A stretch of DNA of 9,621 nucleotides from an uncultured Clostridia bacterium (GCA_946408145.1 CAMJQX010000047.1:1-9621); one strand, 5' to 3'. Counted from the stretch's first letter, positions 1 through 6,674 are shown. Notes: generated by a model from the sequence alone, not told the origin. Numbers and translations are program-made.

Positions 1-684
1 GCCCAGTCCGTCCCCGGGCTGGAGCAGGTGGAGATCCTGGAGATCATCGACCACCACCGCCTGGCCGACATCCAGACCGGCCAGCCCATCAATGTGCGAA
101 ACGAGCCGGTCGGCAGCACCAACACCATCATCACCGGCATGTATCAGGAGCACGGCGTCGTGCCGCCCCCGAAGATTGCGGGGCTCATGGCGGGCGCCAT
201 TTTGTCCGACACGGTCATGTTCAAATCCCCCACCTGCACGCGGCGGGACATCGCCATGGCCGAGCGCCTGGCCCGCTTTTCCGGCGTCAGCCTGGAGGAG
301 CTCGGGAAGGAGCTCTTCTCCTCCGGCGTGTCCGACGGCAAGAGCGCGGAGGAGCTGTTCAAGACCGACTACAAGCAGTTCCACATCTCCGGCCAGAACA
401 TCGGCGTCAGCCAGATCACCTGCGCGGACGCGGATCATGTGCTGGAGCGGCAGAAGGAGTTCCTGGCCGTCATGAAGAAGGAGCAGAAGGCGAAGGAATA
501 CGATCTGGTCATCCTGATGATCACGGACGTCCTGCGCGAAGGCTCCCACCTGCTGTACGTCGGCAGCGACGATACGATCCGGCAGGCCTTCGGCGTCGAG
601 CCGGTGAACAAGGAGGTCTTTCTCCCCGGCGTCATGAGCCGCAAGAAGCAGATCATCCCCATGCTCACGGCCCTGTGGGGCTGA
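1..684 (+). CDS. ppaC: Manganese-dependent inorganic pyrophosphatase (family II, DHH), C-terminal part
   Basis: Cytoplasmic enzyme hydrolysing pyrophosphate to two phosphates, pulling biosynthetic reactions forward. The frame is open from base 1, so the true start lies upstream of the window; the GTG at 28 is internal. Visible are the metal-binding IDHH motif (codons at 46-57), the PVGSTNTI motif (about 106-129), the SDTVMFKSPT block (about 208-231) and, near the C-terminus, the SRKKQIIP phosphate-binding motif (637-660) of the DHHA2 domain. The stop is TGA at 682-684. The missing N-terminus holds the first metal-binding motifs. From memory, the stretch around IDHHRLADIQTG and PVGST looks closer to the long CBS/DRTGG-domain regulatory pyrophosphatases than to the short Bacillus type. 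That is inference and needs the upstream sequence. The gene ends at its own terminator (762-798). Family assignment is very sure, subtype is not. Confidence 0.95.
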   Translation, partial: AQSVPGLEQVEILEIIDHHRLADIQTGQPINVRNEPVGSTNTIITGMYQEHGVVPPPKIAGLMAGAILSDTVMFKSPTCTRRDIAMAERLARFSGVSLEELGKELFSSGVSDGKSAEELFKTDYKQFHISGQNIGVSQITCADADHVLERQKEFLAVMKKEQKAKEYDLVILMITDVLREGSHLLYVGSDDTIRQAFGVEPVNKEVFLPGVMSRKKQIIPMLTALWG

Positions 685-761
685 CGTCAGACGAAGCTCG
701 TTTCCTTCCGCTTCCGCGAAGCGTCGCGAAAGCTCCAGAGCCGCTCCCTCCGTCTTCCTTT

Positions 762-798
762 CCAAGCCAAAGCCAAAGCGGCTTTGGCTTGGTTTTTT
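762..798 (+). terminator. Rho-independent terminator of the pyrophosphatase gene
   Basis: A perfect 12-bp stem (762-773 with 781-792), 7-nt loop, followed at once by six T (793-798). A second CCAAAGC copy at 774-778 and its neighbours gives the stem an alternative register. It lies 77 bp after the pyrophosphatase stop. Confidence 0.9.
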
Positions 799-825
799 GG
801 TGATTCATCAAAAGCCGCTTTTGAG

Positions 826-974
826 GCCCCCTTGCCTAAAGGGGGCTGTCACGGCGCGGCATAAGCGCCGTGACTGGGGGATACAGGACTCGCAGCAGGA
901 GAGTCCCTGCGCAAGCGTATCCCTCCGTCAGCTCGCCCTCGGCTCGCTGCCACCTCCCTTTAGGCAAGGGAGGC
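826..974. repeat. Structured intergenic repeat (MITE-like) with hairpin ends
   Basis: Both ends carry nearly the same small palindrome in inverted orientation. The left hairpin (826-833 with 839-846) is built on GCCCCCTT-GCCTA and the right one (953-960 with 966-973) on CCTCCCTT-TAGGC, so the two termini form an imperfect inverted repeat of about 22 bp. Between them lie a 10-bp hairpin (848-857 with 865-874), a 7-bp pairing GGGATAC/GTATCCC (878-884 with 917-923) and, nested within it, GGACTC/GAGTCC (886-891 with 901-906). The multi-hairpin design with inverted ends is that of a non-autonomous mobile or dispersed repeat. I recall similar CCTCCCTTGCCTAAAGGGAGG modules scattered between genes in Faecalibacterium-like genomes, but I cannot verify this here. 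An alternative is a structured RNA. Confidence 0.7.
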
Positions 975-1017
975 TTTCCGTCCCCGCTGCGAATCCGCGT
1001 ATCTGCGCACACACGCA

Positions 1018-1059
1018 CAAAAGCCGCCGCCTTTTTCGACGAAATGGCGGCGGCTTTTG
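1018..1059. terminator. 14-bp GC-rich hairpin, probably the displaced terminator of the rpiB-DUF4015 operon
   Basis: A perfect 14-bp stem (1018-1031 with 1046-1059) encloses a 14-nt loop that can pair further (TTTC/GAAA). The stem ends in AAAA/TTTT, so each strand has a short T run; the + strand continues TTTTGTTT, the - strand only TTTTG. It lies 182 bp beyond the stop codon of the - strand DUF4015 gene. If the palindrome at 1080-1241 is removed, the distance becomes about 21 bp, a usual terminator spacing. It could equally stop + strand transcription. Confidence 0.65.
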
Positions 1060-1079
1060 TTTCCCTTCTGCCGGCTTCA

Positions 1080-1241
1080 TACTATTCTCTGATAGAAAGG
1101 TTGAATCAGATTTGCGAGATGGATTTGTGTCAGGCGAGGCGCTTCCCGCTGAGCATAATGGAGATATATGGTCAAGGGAAGCAACAATGCATGGCGCAAA
1201 TCCAGCCGCAAAGAATTCAAGATTTCTATTAGAGGATAGTA
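1080..1241. mobile_element. MITE-like long imperfect palindrome with TA flanks
   Basis: Terminal inverted repeats 1081-1106 and 1215-1240 match at 22 of 26 positions. The complementarity continues inward with small gaps through TTTGCG, TGGATTTG and GCTTCCC (1141-1147 with 1176-1182), leaving a loop of about 28 bp, so nearly the whole element can fold into one hairpin. TA stands at 1080-1081 and again at 1240-1241, consistent with the TA target duplication made by IS630/Tc1-mariner-type transposases. The element is richer in A and T than its surroundings and has no transposase gene, as expected of a non-autonomous element. Its right edge touches the TGA stop (1242-1244 on +) of the DUF4015 gene. 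The inverted repeats are directly seen; mobility and family are inferred. Confidence 0.75.
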
Positions 1242-2414
1242 TCAGTCCTTTGCCGGCGGGAGGTTCTCGATGTAGATCCAGGAGCTGTGCTTGGGCAGGT
1301 AGTTGATGACCACGGGGACAAAACGCGCGTCGGGCGTGCCGATCGTCACGCTGCCCGCGTACACCACGTCCTGCAGGTTGTAGGTGAAGGTATACATGTC
1401 GGTGCTGTAGTACACGCGGTCAAAGACCTTGAAGAACAGCACGGAGTTCTGCCCGTTGCCGGAATCCTCGCCCACGAGGGACTTGGCGCTGTCGACATAG
1501 ATCGACAGGAGCTTGCCCGCCGGGCGATCCTTGAGCGCGTCGGCCACGTACAGCGCGAAGCCGCAGACCGCGTTGACCGGCGTCGGTTCCGTGGACATCT
1601 CGGCCGAATACATGAACTTCATCGGGGCCTGGCCCTTGTTGGTCTCCGGCACGGGGTGCATCACATCCGCCAGCACCACCTCGTCGAAGCCCATCGCGTA
1701 CAGCTCCTCGCACAGCTCCACGATGTAGCGGCGCAGCTCGGGGTTGTAGGGGTCGATCCAGGCGCCGTAGTCGTCGATATAATCGGCGCCGTAGTCGGTG
1801 CGCAGGGCGAAGCTCGTCGCGTGGGAGGCGAGCATCCCGTCCACGCAGCAGCTGATCTGCGCGACCATCCAGATGTCCTTCTCCTCCATGGTCTTGAGCT
1901 CTGTCACCCAGGCGCCGATGTTGTCCGTCACGGCGGACTGGTAGTACAGCCCGTAGCTCAGCGCGGCCTCGGACTGGGAGGGCCAGTTGAGCACGCCGCT
2001 GCGCGGCTTCATCTGCAGCAGGAGGGCGTTGCCGTCGTTCAGGCGGCCAGCCTTCTCCATGAGATTTTCGTAATTGAGGTCCTCCGAGGCGATGTAGATC
2101 GCGCGCACGGGCTTGACGTCGCGCCCGGCCTTCGCCTCCACGCGGGAGTAGTCCGGCTGGTCGAAGACGAGACTTGCGTCGACCGGCTCGAACACCTTGA
2201 CCTCATGCCCCTGGCTGTCGATGGCGGTGCCCTCGTCCTTCTCCATGCCGGGCAGCACGACCTCGACGCCGTCCTTGCTGATGACCGCGTATTTCTGCAC
2301 CGTATAGAACAGCACCACACTCAGCACCACCAGCGAGAGCACGATGATGAAGGGGATGAGCGCGTAGTTGCGCTTCTTGCGGCTGCCTTTGTAGAATTCC
2401 GGATTTCTTGCCAA
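1242..2414 (-). CDS. Membrane-anchored DUF4015-type putative glycoside hydrolase
   Basis: A 390-residue protein. The N-terminus is basic (GSRKKR, residues 10-15) and followed by one membrane span (about 18-38), so the rest should lie outside the cell as a type II membrane protein. After a linker rich in acidic residues, a barrel-like domain starts near residue 103 (VRAIYIAS). It contains LLLQMKPRSG (131-140), a WIDPYNPELRRYI block (219-231) and the GFDEVVLADVMHP block (242-254), which correspond to the family's 'vdPyn...GFDEIqfDYiRFP' signature. The usual DYIRFP is changed here to ADVMHP. DUF4015 (PF13200) is predicted to be a TIM-barrel glycoside hydrolase; substrate and activity are unknown. 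The start is TTG: it lies 3 bp after the rpiB stop with AGAGGGA upstream, and any later ATG would delete the membrane anchor. Co-transcribed with rpiB. Family call fairly sure, function not. Confidence 0.78.
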   Translation of the reverse strand: MARNPEFYKGSRKKRNYALIPFIIVLSLVVLSVVLFYTVQKYAVISKDGVEVVLPGMEKDEGTAIDSQGHEVKVFEPVDASLVFDQPDYSRVEAKAGRDVKPVRAIYIASEDLNYENLMEKAGRLNDGNALLLQMKPRSGVLNWPSQSEAALSYGLYYQSAVTDNIGAWVTELKTMEEKDIWMVAQISCCVDGMLASHATSFALRTDYGADYIDDYGAWIDPYNPELRRYIVELCEELYAMGFDEVVLADVMHPVPETNKGQAPMKFMYSAEMSTEPTPVNAVCGFALYVADALKDRPAGKLLSIYVDSAKSLVGEDSGNGQNSVLFFKVFDRVYYSTDMYTFTYNLQDVVYAGSVTIGTPDARFVPVVINYLPKHSSWIYIENLPPAKD

Positions 2415-2417
2415 AGC

Positions 2418-2846
2418 TTATCCCTCTATCTTCCGAATGCGCCGGATGTGGCGCTCGTCATTGGAAAAAGGCGTGTCGAGAAAGGTGTCGACGATCTTGA
2501 GGGCCAGCCCCTCTCCCACCACGCGGCCGCCGAGGGCCAGAATGTTCGCGTCGTTGTGGGCGCGCGTGGCCTCGGCGCAGAAGCAGTCCGTGCACAGGGC
2601 GGCCCGTATGCCCGGGACCTTGTTGGCCGTGATGGAAATGCCGATGCCGGTGCCGCAGATGAGGATGCCCCTGTCACATTCGCCGCCCGCCACCGCCAGC
2701 GCCACCGCCCGGCCGTAGTCGGGATAGTCGCAGCTCGCCTCGCTGTAGGTGCCGAAATCCTTGTATTCGATGCCGCGCTCCTCCAGATGCTTCATGATCG
2801 CCTGCTTGAGCTGATAGCCGCCGTGATCGCTTCCGATTCCGAGCAT
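2418..2846 (-). CDS. rpiB: Ribose-5-phosphate isomerase B (RpiB/LacAB family)
   Basis: A 142-residue cytoplasmic enzyme interconverting ribulose 5-phosphate and ribose 5-phosphate in the non-oxidative pentose phosphate pathway. Length agrees with the family (about 140-150). Visible motifs are the N-terminal GSDHGG (residues 5-10), the ICGTGIGISITANK block (63-76) with the catalytic Cys64 and Thr66, the RAALC strand (81-85), the HNDANILALGGR block (97-108) and C-terminal arginines (Arg132, 135, 136, 138) in the region that binds phosphate. These cysteine and GTGIG features fit RpiB rather than the LacA/LacB galactose-6-phosphate isomerase subunits, though related sugar isomerases such as allose-6-phosphate isomerase cannot be excluded by eye. 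ATG start at 2846 with GGAGGAAGG at 2851-2859, 4 nt away. First gene of an operon with the DUF4015 gene 3 bp downstream. Confidence 0.94.
   Translation of the reverse strand: MLGIGSDHGGYQLKQAIMKHLEERGIEYKDFGTYSEASCDYPDYGRAVALAVAGGECDRGILICGTGIGISITANKVPGIRAALCTDCFCAEATRAHNDANILALGGRVVGEGLALKIVDTFLDTPFSNDERHIRRIRKIEG
2421..2427 (-). promoter_or_regulatory. Ribosome-binding site deciding the TTG start of the DUF4015 gene
   Basis: AGAGGGA on the - strand, 6-7 nt before the TTG at 2414-2412 and inside the last codons of rpiB. It supports TTG as the start and translational coupling with rpiB. Confidence 0.6.
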
Positions 2847-2902
2847 AGCGCCTTCCTCCGATCGTCAATTGATGGATCCCGCCCCGGTCCTGCCGGGACA
2901 GT

Positions 2903-2938
2903 TTTATATATTTTACCACCGTTGGCGCAAAGGTTCAA
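2903..2938 (-). promoter_or_regulatory. Sigma-A-type promoter of the rpiB operon
   Basis: On the - strand, TTGAAC (2938-2933) and TAAAAT (2915-2910) are separated by exactly 17 bp. Transcription would start near 2903, giving a leader of about 57 nt. The leader includes a small CCCGG/CCGGG hairpin (2883-2887 with 2893-2897). Confidence 0.7.
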
Positions 2939-2988
2939 GGGCAAGTGTCGGAAACGCTGAGGAAATCCGTGCACGGCTTCATTTTTCG

Positions 2989-3017
2989 TTGCATTTTGAC
3001 AGCGGCGGTGCTATAGT
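2989..3017 (+). promoter_or_regulatory. Extended -10 promoter of the zinc-ribbon membrane protein gene
   Basis: TTGCAT (2989-2994), 17-bp spacer, then TATAGT (3012-3017) preceded by TGC, an extended -10. The start would be near 3024, about 32 nt before the GTG codon. A perfect TTGACA at 2996-3001 also lies here but is only 10 bp from TATAGT; paired with a weaker TAGGGT (3017-3022) the spacing would be 15 bp. Confidence 0.65.
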
Positions 3018-3055
3018 AGGGTTACATAACTCTGTTCCCAAAAGGGGATGATCCT

Positions 3056-5026
3056 GTGCCGAACTGGAAAACCGCAAAGACGCTCTATGAGCTGCCCTCG
3101 CCGCTCTATGCCCCCGGTTCGCCGATCCTGATCGCCGGCGGGGCGCTGCTGGAGGCGGAGGGCCTGCAGTACTGCCGGCTGCGCCTGCAGGTGATCGACG
3201 ACGTGCGCGTGCGCAGCGTGACCATCGCCGTCCAGGCGCTCGACGCCGCGGGCGAGGCCCTGGGGCTCGAGCTGCCGCATCGTTTTCTCGGCAAGGCCGG
3301 GCGGGATGAGTTCCTCGGCGAAAAGGAGCCCCTTGTCCTGCCGGTGGACGGCGCGGCCTCCTTCCGTCTGCGCGTGCTGTCCGTCTTTACGGAGACGGGC
3401 GGCGAATGGATCCCGGAGGCGCCCTTTGTCCCCCTGCCCGCGCAGGAAAAGCTGGAGGCGCACTACGGCGCGGGAGAGCTGGCGGAGCAGTTCCGCATCC
3501 GCTACGGCTCGGACTGCGTCTATGCCATCACCCCGGCGCAGGATCTGTGGCTCTGCACCTGCGGCGCGGTCAACCGCGCGGCGGAGGGGAGCTGCCACCG
3601 CTGCCACCGCGTGCGCGCCGCGCTCGAAAAGGTCAGCGTGGAGACGCTGCGCACCGAGAGCGAGAGCCGCGCGCGCAAGGCGCCGCTGCGGCACGAGCAG
3701 CAGCTCGCGGACAGGCGGCTGCTGCGGAAAAAGCTTCTCATGTGGGCGGCCGTCATCCTGCCGGTTTTGATCCTCGTGATCGGGCTGCTGATCGCCGTGC
3801 CGCGGGAGATCGAGCGCAAGAATCTCTACGAGGGGGCGCAGTGGCTGGCCGGCATCGGCGAATTCGACGCCGCGCGCGAGACCTATCTCTCCCTCGGCGA
3901 CTATCGCGACAGCGCCGAGATGGCCGGCCCGGGTCTGGACTATCTGCAGGCCTGCGAGCTCAAGCGCCGCGCCGAGCAGAACGACCCCTCCGCGCTGCAG
4001 ATGATCGGCCGCACCCGCGCCGACCTCAGCGAAGACGTCTCCGCCGCCATGCTGCTCTACGAGGCGGCGCAGCGGGAATTCGAGGCCCTGGGGGACTATA
4101 AGGACAGCGCGGCGCAGGCCGCCAAATGCGCCGAGGGGCTCACGACGAGCCGGCTGCTCGTGCAGCAGGCCGCATACGACCGGGCAAACACGCTGCTCGA
4201 CAGCGGCAAGCTCTCCGAGGCCTACCAGGCCTATATGGAGCTGGGCGACCAGGAACAGGCCTGCGAGCCGGTCTACCGCAAGGCGAAGGCCCTGACGGAG
4301 TTCATCAGGCGCTACAACATCCGCGGCGTCTATGCCTCTTTGAGCATGGAGCCGGACGACATGACGCGCTTTTCCATGTCAAAGGACACGGCGCTCACCC
4401 TGGGCAGCCAGAGCGTGGCCGACCTGCTCGCCAGCGGCGGGGAGGATCCGACCGAGCTGCAGCTGGAGGACGAGCCCGCCCCCGGCATGCTCCCGCTGGA
4501 TCAGGCCGTCATCGAGCTGCTGCAGAGCATCCGGAATTACAAGGACACGGCGGAGCTGCTCCAGGCGATCGGCGACGCCACCGACCACACGCGCGAGTTC
4601 TTCACGCTCTGCGAAAACGGCGACGTCTTCGGCGCCTACGAATGGCTGCAGCAGTATGGCGGCAGCTTTGAAAACCGCGAGGCCTGGATGCGCGATCTGG
4701 AGCTTTATATGCCCTACTGCGCGGACTGGGCGCTCTATCTGGGCGACGCCACCGTTATCCCCCTGACCGTGGGCAGCGATGAGCGCTGCACCTCCTTCCG
4801 CGCCCGTGTGCGCATCCAGGGCGGCGTGGCCACGCTGCGCCTGACCGACATCGCCAACGACTACAGCGTCGAGCTGCACGCCGACCAGGGCAGCGACCGC
4901 TTCACCAACGACGACAACGGGCACTGTCTGGTCGCTCTCAACAACGCCGGGCACTTCACCTACCTCAAGTACAACGCCAAGGGCGAGCTTGCCAGCAGCT
5001 GCGAGTACGAGCGCGTGGGCAGCTGA
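3056..5026 (+). CDS. Zinc-ribbon, single-span membrane protein with YKDS/TPR-like repeats, unknown function
   Basis: A 656-residue protein that I cannot name. Residues 1-150 look beta-rich. A compact zinc ribbon follows with Cys167-x-Cys169 and Cys180-x2-Cys183 (CxC-x10-CxxC). A basic stretch (RRLLRKK) precedes one membrane span at about 227-248, so the N-terminal part and the zinc ribbon should be cytoplasmic and the C-terminal 400 residues outside. The outer part contains helical repeats ending in the Gly-Asp-Tyr-Lys/Arg-Asp-Ser type signature: GDYRDSAEM near 281, GDYKDSAAQ near 346 and RNYKDTAEL near 493, with a degenerate copy (LGDQEQACEPV) between the second and third. Residues from about 560 on look beta-rich again. 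Such repeats are common in uncharacterised Clostridia membrane proteins. The start is GTG at 3056, with AAAGGGG 8 nt upstream; the ATG at 3048 is in another frame. It stands alone, divergent from rpiB and convergent with malQ, so context gives no function. Confidence 0.85.
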   Translation: MPNWKTAKTLYELPSPLYAPGSPILIAGGALLEAEGLQYCRLRLQVIDDVRVRSVTIAVQALDAAGEALGLELPHRFLGKAGRDEFLGEKEPLVLPVDGAASFRLRVLSVFTETGGEWIPEAPFVPLPAQEKLEAHYGAGELAEQFRIRYGSDCVYAITPAQDLWLCTCGAVNRAAEGSCHRCHRVRAALEKVSVETLRTESESRARKAPLRHEQQLADRRLLRKKLLMWAAVILPVLILVIGLLIAVPREIERKNLYEGAQWLAGIGEFDAARETYLSLGDYRDSAEMAGPGLDYLQACELKRRAEQNDPSALQMIGRTRADLSEDVSAAMLLYEAAQREFEALGDYKDSAAQAAKCAEGLTTSRLLVQQAAYDRANTLLDSGKLSEAYQAYMELGDQEQACEPVYRKAKALTEFIRRYNIRGVYASLSMEPDDMTRFSMSKDTALTLGSQSVADLLASGGEDPTELQLEDEPAPGMLPLDQAVIELLQSIRNYKDTAELLQAIGDATDHTREFFTLCENGDVFGAYEWLQQYGGSFENREAWMRDLELYMPYCADWALYLGDATVIPLTVGSDERCTSFRARVRIQGGVATLRLTDIANDYSVELHADQGSDRFTNDDNGHCLVALNNAGHFTYLKYNAKGELASSCEYERVGS

Positions 5027-5047
5027 GGCTTTTCCCGCCGAAAAGGC

Positions 5048-5084
5048 ACGATCCCCGGAAATGCTTTGCATTTCCGGGGATCGT
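5048..5084. terminator. Convergent hairpin terminator between the zinc-ribbon gene and malQ
   Basis: A perfect 17-bp stem (5048-5064 with 5068-5084) with a 3-nt TTT loop, sitting between two convergent stop codons (5026 and 5100). T runs after it are short on both strands (CTGTTTA on +, GCCTTTTC on -), so it probably works in both directions through stem strength. Confidence 0.85.
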
Positions 5085-5099
5085 CTGTTTATCGGATGA

Positions 5100-6581
5100 T
5101 CAGATCCTGCGGTAGGTGTGGGTGTACTCGCGGAGCTTTTTCGCCAGCTCCTTCGTGAGCATGCCGGGCTTCATGCGCCACTGCCAGTTGCGCCCGACGG
5201 TGCCGGGGCTGTTCATGCGGGCCGTGGCGGGCAGCTCGAGAATGTCCTGCATCTGCATGACGAAGAGCTTCGAGGCCGTGCCCATGCCGGTGCGGATCAT
5301 GCCCCAGCACCAGCCCTCTTCCTCCGTGATGCGCATATAGCGCTCGGCAAAGCGGATATGCTTGCGGAGGTTGGTTTTCAGCCAGCCGCTGACGGTCTCG
5401 TTGTCGTGCGTGCCGATGTAGCAGACGCTGTTTTCACAGCAGTTGTGCGGCATGTAGGGCGCGTCGCCGTCGGCGTCGAAGCCGAACTCCAGGATCTTCA
5501 TCCCGGGGAAGCCGGAATCGGCCAGCAGCTTTTCGACCTCGGGCGTCGTGTAGCCCAGATCCTCGGCGATGAACTCCAGGCCGTGGAACCAGCTCTTCAG
5601 CATGCCGATCAGGTCCATGCCGGGGCCCTTTTTCCACACGCCGCGGCGCGCGTTCGTGTCCCCGTAGGGGACGGCGCAGTAGCTCTCGAAGCCGCGGAAG
5701 TGGTCGATGCGGATCACGTCGAAGAGCTCCCGCGCGCCGTCGATGCGGCGGATCCACCAGCCGTAGCCGTCGGCCTTCATGACGTCCCAGTCGTAGAGCG
5801 GGTTGCCCCAGAGCTGGCCGTCGTCCGTGAAGGCGTCGGGCGGTACGCCGGCGACCTCGGTGGGCAGGCTGTCCTCGCCGAGCTGGAAGAACTTCGGCTC
5901 GCTCCAGACGTCCGCGGAGTCCAGCGCCACATAGATGGGCACGTCGCCGATGAAGCGGATGCCCTTGCCGTGGGCGTAGTCGCGCAGGGCCTCCCACTGG
6001 CGGAAGAACAGGAATTGCAGGAAGACGTAGAAGTCCACATCCTCTTTCAGCTTTTCGCCGTAGGCTTTCAGCGCCCCGGACTTGTGCAGGCGGATGTCCT
6101 CGTCCGGCCAGTCGAGCCAGCTGACCATGCCGAAATGGATCTTCAGGGCCATGAAGAGGGCGTAGTTTTCCAGCCAGGAGGCGTTTTTCTCCCGGAAGGC
6201 CGCGAGCTCCTCCGCATAGCGCTCCCGCCCGCGCGCATAGGCTTTGCGCAGCACGGGAAAGCGGTGTTCAAAGATCTTCGCGTAGTCGGCCCGCTCGGGG
6301 TCGCTGCCCCAGTCGATCTTTTCGATCTCGCTTTTCTTCAGGAGCTTGTCCTTGACGAGCATGTCCAGATCGATGTAGTACGGGCTGCCCGCGAAGGTGG
6401 AGAAGGCGGAATAAGGGCTGTCGCCGTAGCTGGTGGGGCCGAGGGGGAGCAGCTGCCAGTATTTCTGGCCGGACGCCTTCAAAAAATCAACAAACTGATA
6501 GGCGCACCTGCCCATGGTGCCGAAGCCGTAAGGAGAGGGCAGCGAGCTCATAGGCATCAGGATACCGCTGGAACGGTTCAT
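5100..6581 (-). CDS. malQ: 4-alpha-glucanotransferase (amylomaltase, GH77)
   Basis: A 493-residue cytoplasmic enzyme that transfers alpha-1,4-glucan segments between maltodextrins, releasing glucose and building longer chains for phosphorylase. The length matches bacterial amylomaltases (about 500). The N-terminus shows the typical SSLPSPYGFGTMG block (residues 13-25) and QLLPLGPTSYGDSPYS (43-58). The family DVPIYVALDSADVW motif lies in the middle. Catalytic residues are all present: nucleophile Asp293 in RIDHFRG, acid/base Glu340 in IAEDLGY and transition-state Asp393 in GTHDNET, almost the same numbering as the Thermus enzyme. The C-terminal part carries the NSPGTVGRNWQWR block. There is no signal peptide. 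ATG start at 6581 with a weak AAAGAGA ribosome site. It is divergent from the pullulanase, and their promoters are arranged back to back, so joint control by alpha-glucan availability is likely. Confidence 0.97.
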   Translation of the reverse strand: MNRSSGILMPMSSLPSPYGFGTMGRCAYQFVDFLKASGQKYWQLLPLGPTSYGDSPYSAFSTFAGSPYYIDLDMLVKDKLLKKSEIEKIDWGSDPERADYAKIFEHRFPVLRKAYARGRERYAEELAAFREKNASWLENYALFMALKIHFGMVSWLDWPDEDIRLHKSGALKAYGEKLKEDVDFYVFLQFLFFRQWEALRDYAHGKGIRFIGDVPIYVALDSADVWSEPKFFQLGEDSLPTEVAGVPPDAFTDDGQLWGNPLYDWDVMKADGYGWWIRRIDGARELFDVIRIDHFRGFESYCAVPYGDTNARRGVWKKGPGMDLIGMLKSWFHGLEFIAEDLGYTTPEVEKLLADSGFPGMKILEFGFDADGDAPYMPHNCCENSVCYIGTHDNETVSGWLKTNLRKHIRFAERYMRITEEEGWCWGMIRTGMGTASKLFVMQMQDILELPATARMNSPGTVGRNWQWRMKPGMLTKELAKKLREYTHTYRRI

Positions 6582-6623
6582 GGGATCATCTCTTTTCCGT
6601 TTTTTTGCGCATCTGCAATCCTC

Positions 6624-6652
6624 ATACTATCAATACCGCGCGAAAAAGTCAA
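6624..6652 (-). promoter_or_regulatory. malQ promoter
   Basis: On the - strand, TTGACT (6652-6647) and TAGTAT (6629-6624) with a 17-bp spacer and a TGA just before the -10 (extended -10). The start would be near 6617, leaving a leader of about 35 nt. Confidence 0.75.
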
Positions 6653-6674
6653 ATGCAAAACATAAATTTGACTT
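6646..6674. promoter_or_regulatory. Inverted repeat joining the two divergent -35 boxes (possible operator)
   Basis: AAGTCAAAT (6646-6654) and ATTTGACTT (6666-6674) form a perfect 9-bp inverted repeat around an AT-rich 11-bp centre. Each arm contains the -35 box of one promoter, malQ on - and pullulanase on +. Symmetry may simply come from two good -35 boxes, or it may be a regulator site. No CcpA-type cre box was found nearby by eye. Confidence 0.5.

Larger units (their letters stand above)
685..1241. other. 557-bp gene-free intergenic region made of hairpins and repeats
   Basis: No credible gene lies between the pyrophosphatase stop and the DUF4015 stop. The region holds, in order, a short CGCTTC/GAAGCG hairpin (709-723), the terminator at 762-798, a small CAAAAG/CTTTTG hairpin (809-823), a folded repeat at 826-974, a 14-bp hairpin at 1018-1059, and a long AT-richer palindrome at 1080-1241. 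I see nothing in 975-1017. Short open frames here run straight through the inverted repeats and have no ribosome-binding site or recognisable protein signature. Confidence 0.8.

Noticed and set aside
797..1306. Small open frames in the intergenic region (797-1306 and 870-1232 on +, 836-1018 on -)
   Set aside because: They read straight through inverted repeats and a terminator hairpin, lack ribosome sites and resemble no protein.
1287..2960. 557-codon open frame on the + strand opposite the DUF4015 gene and rpiB
   Set aside because: It crosses two recognisable - strand genes and their promoter, and its protein is His/Val/Ala/Arg-rich with no motif.
2996..3017. TTGACA paired with TATAGT as the promoter of the zinc-ribbon gene
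   Set aside because: The spacer is only 10 bp; TTGCAT at 2989-2994 gives 17 bp to the same extended -10.
5118..6665. 515-codon open frame on the + strand opposite malQ
   Set aside because: Same composition artefact; malQ has all its catalytic motifs on the other strand.
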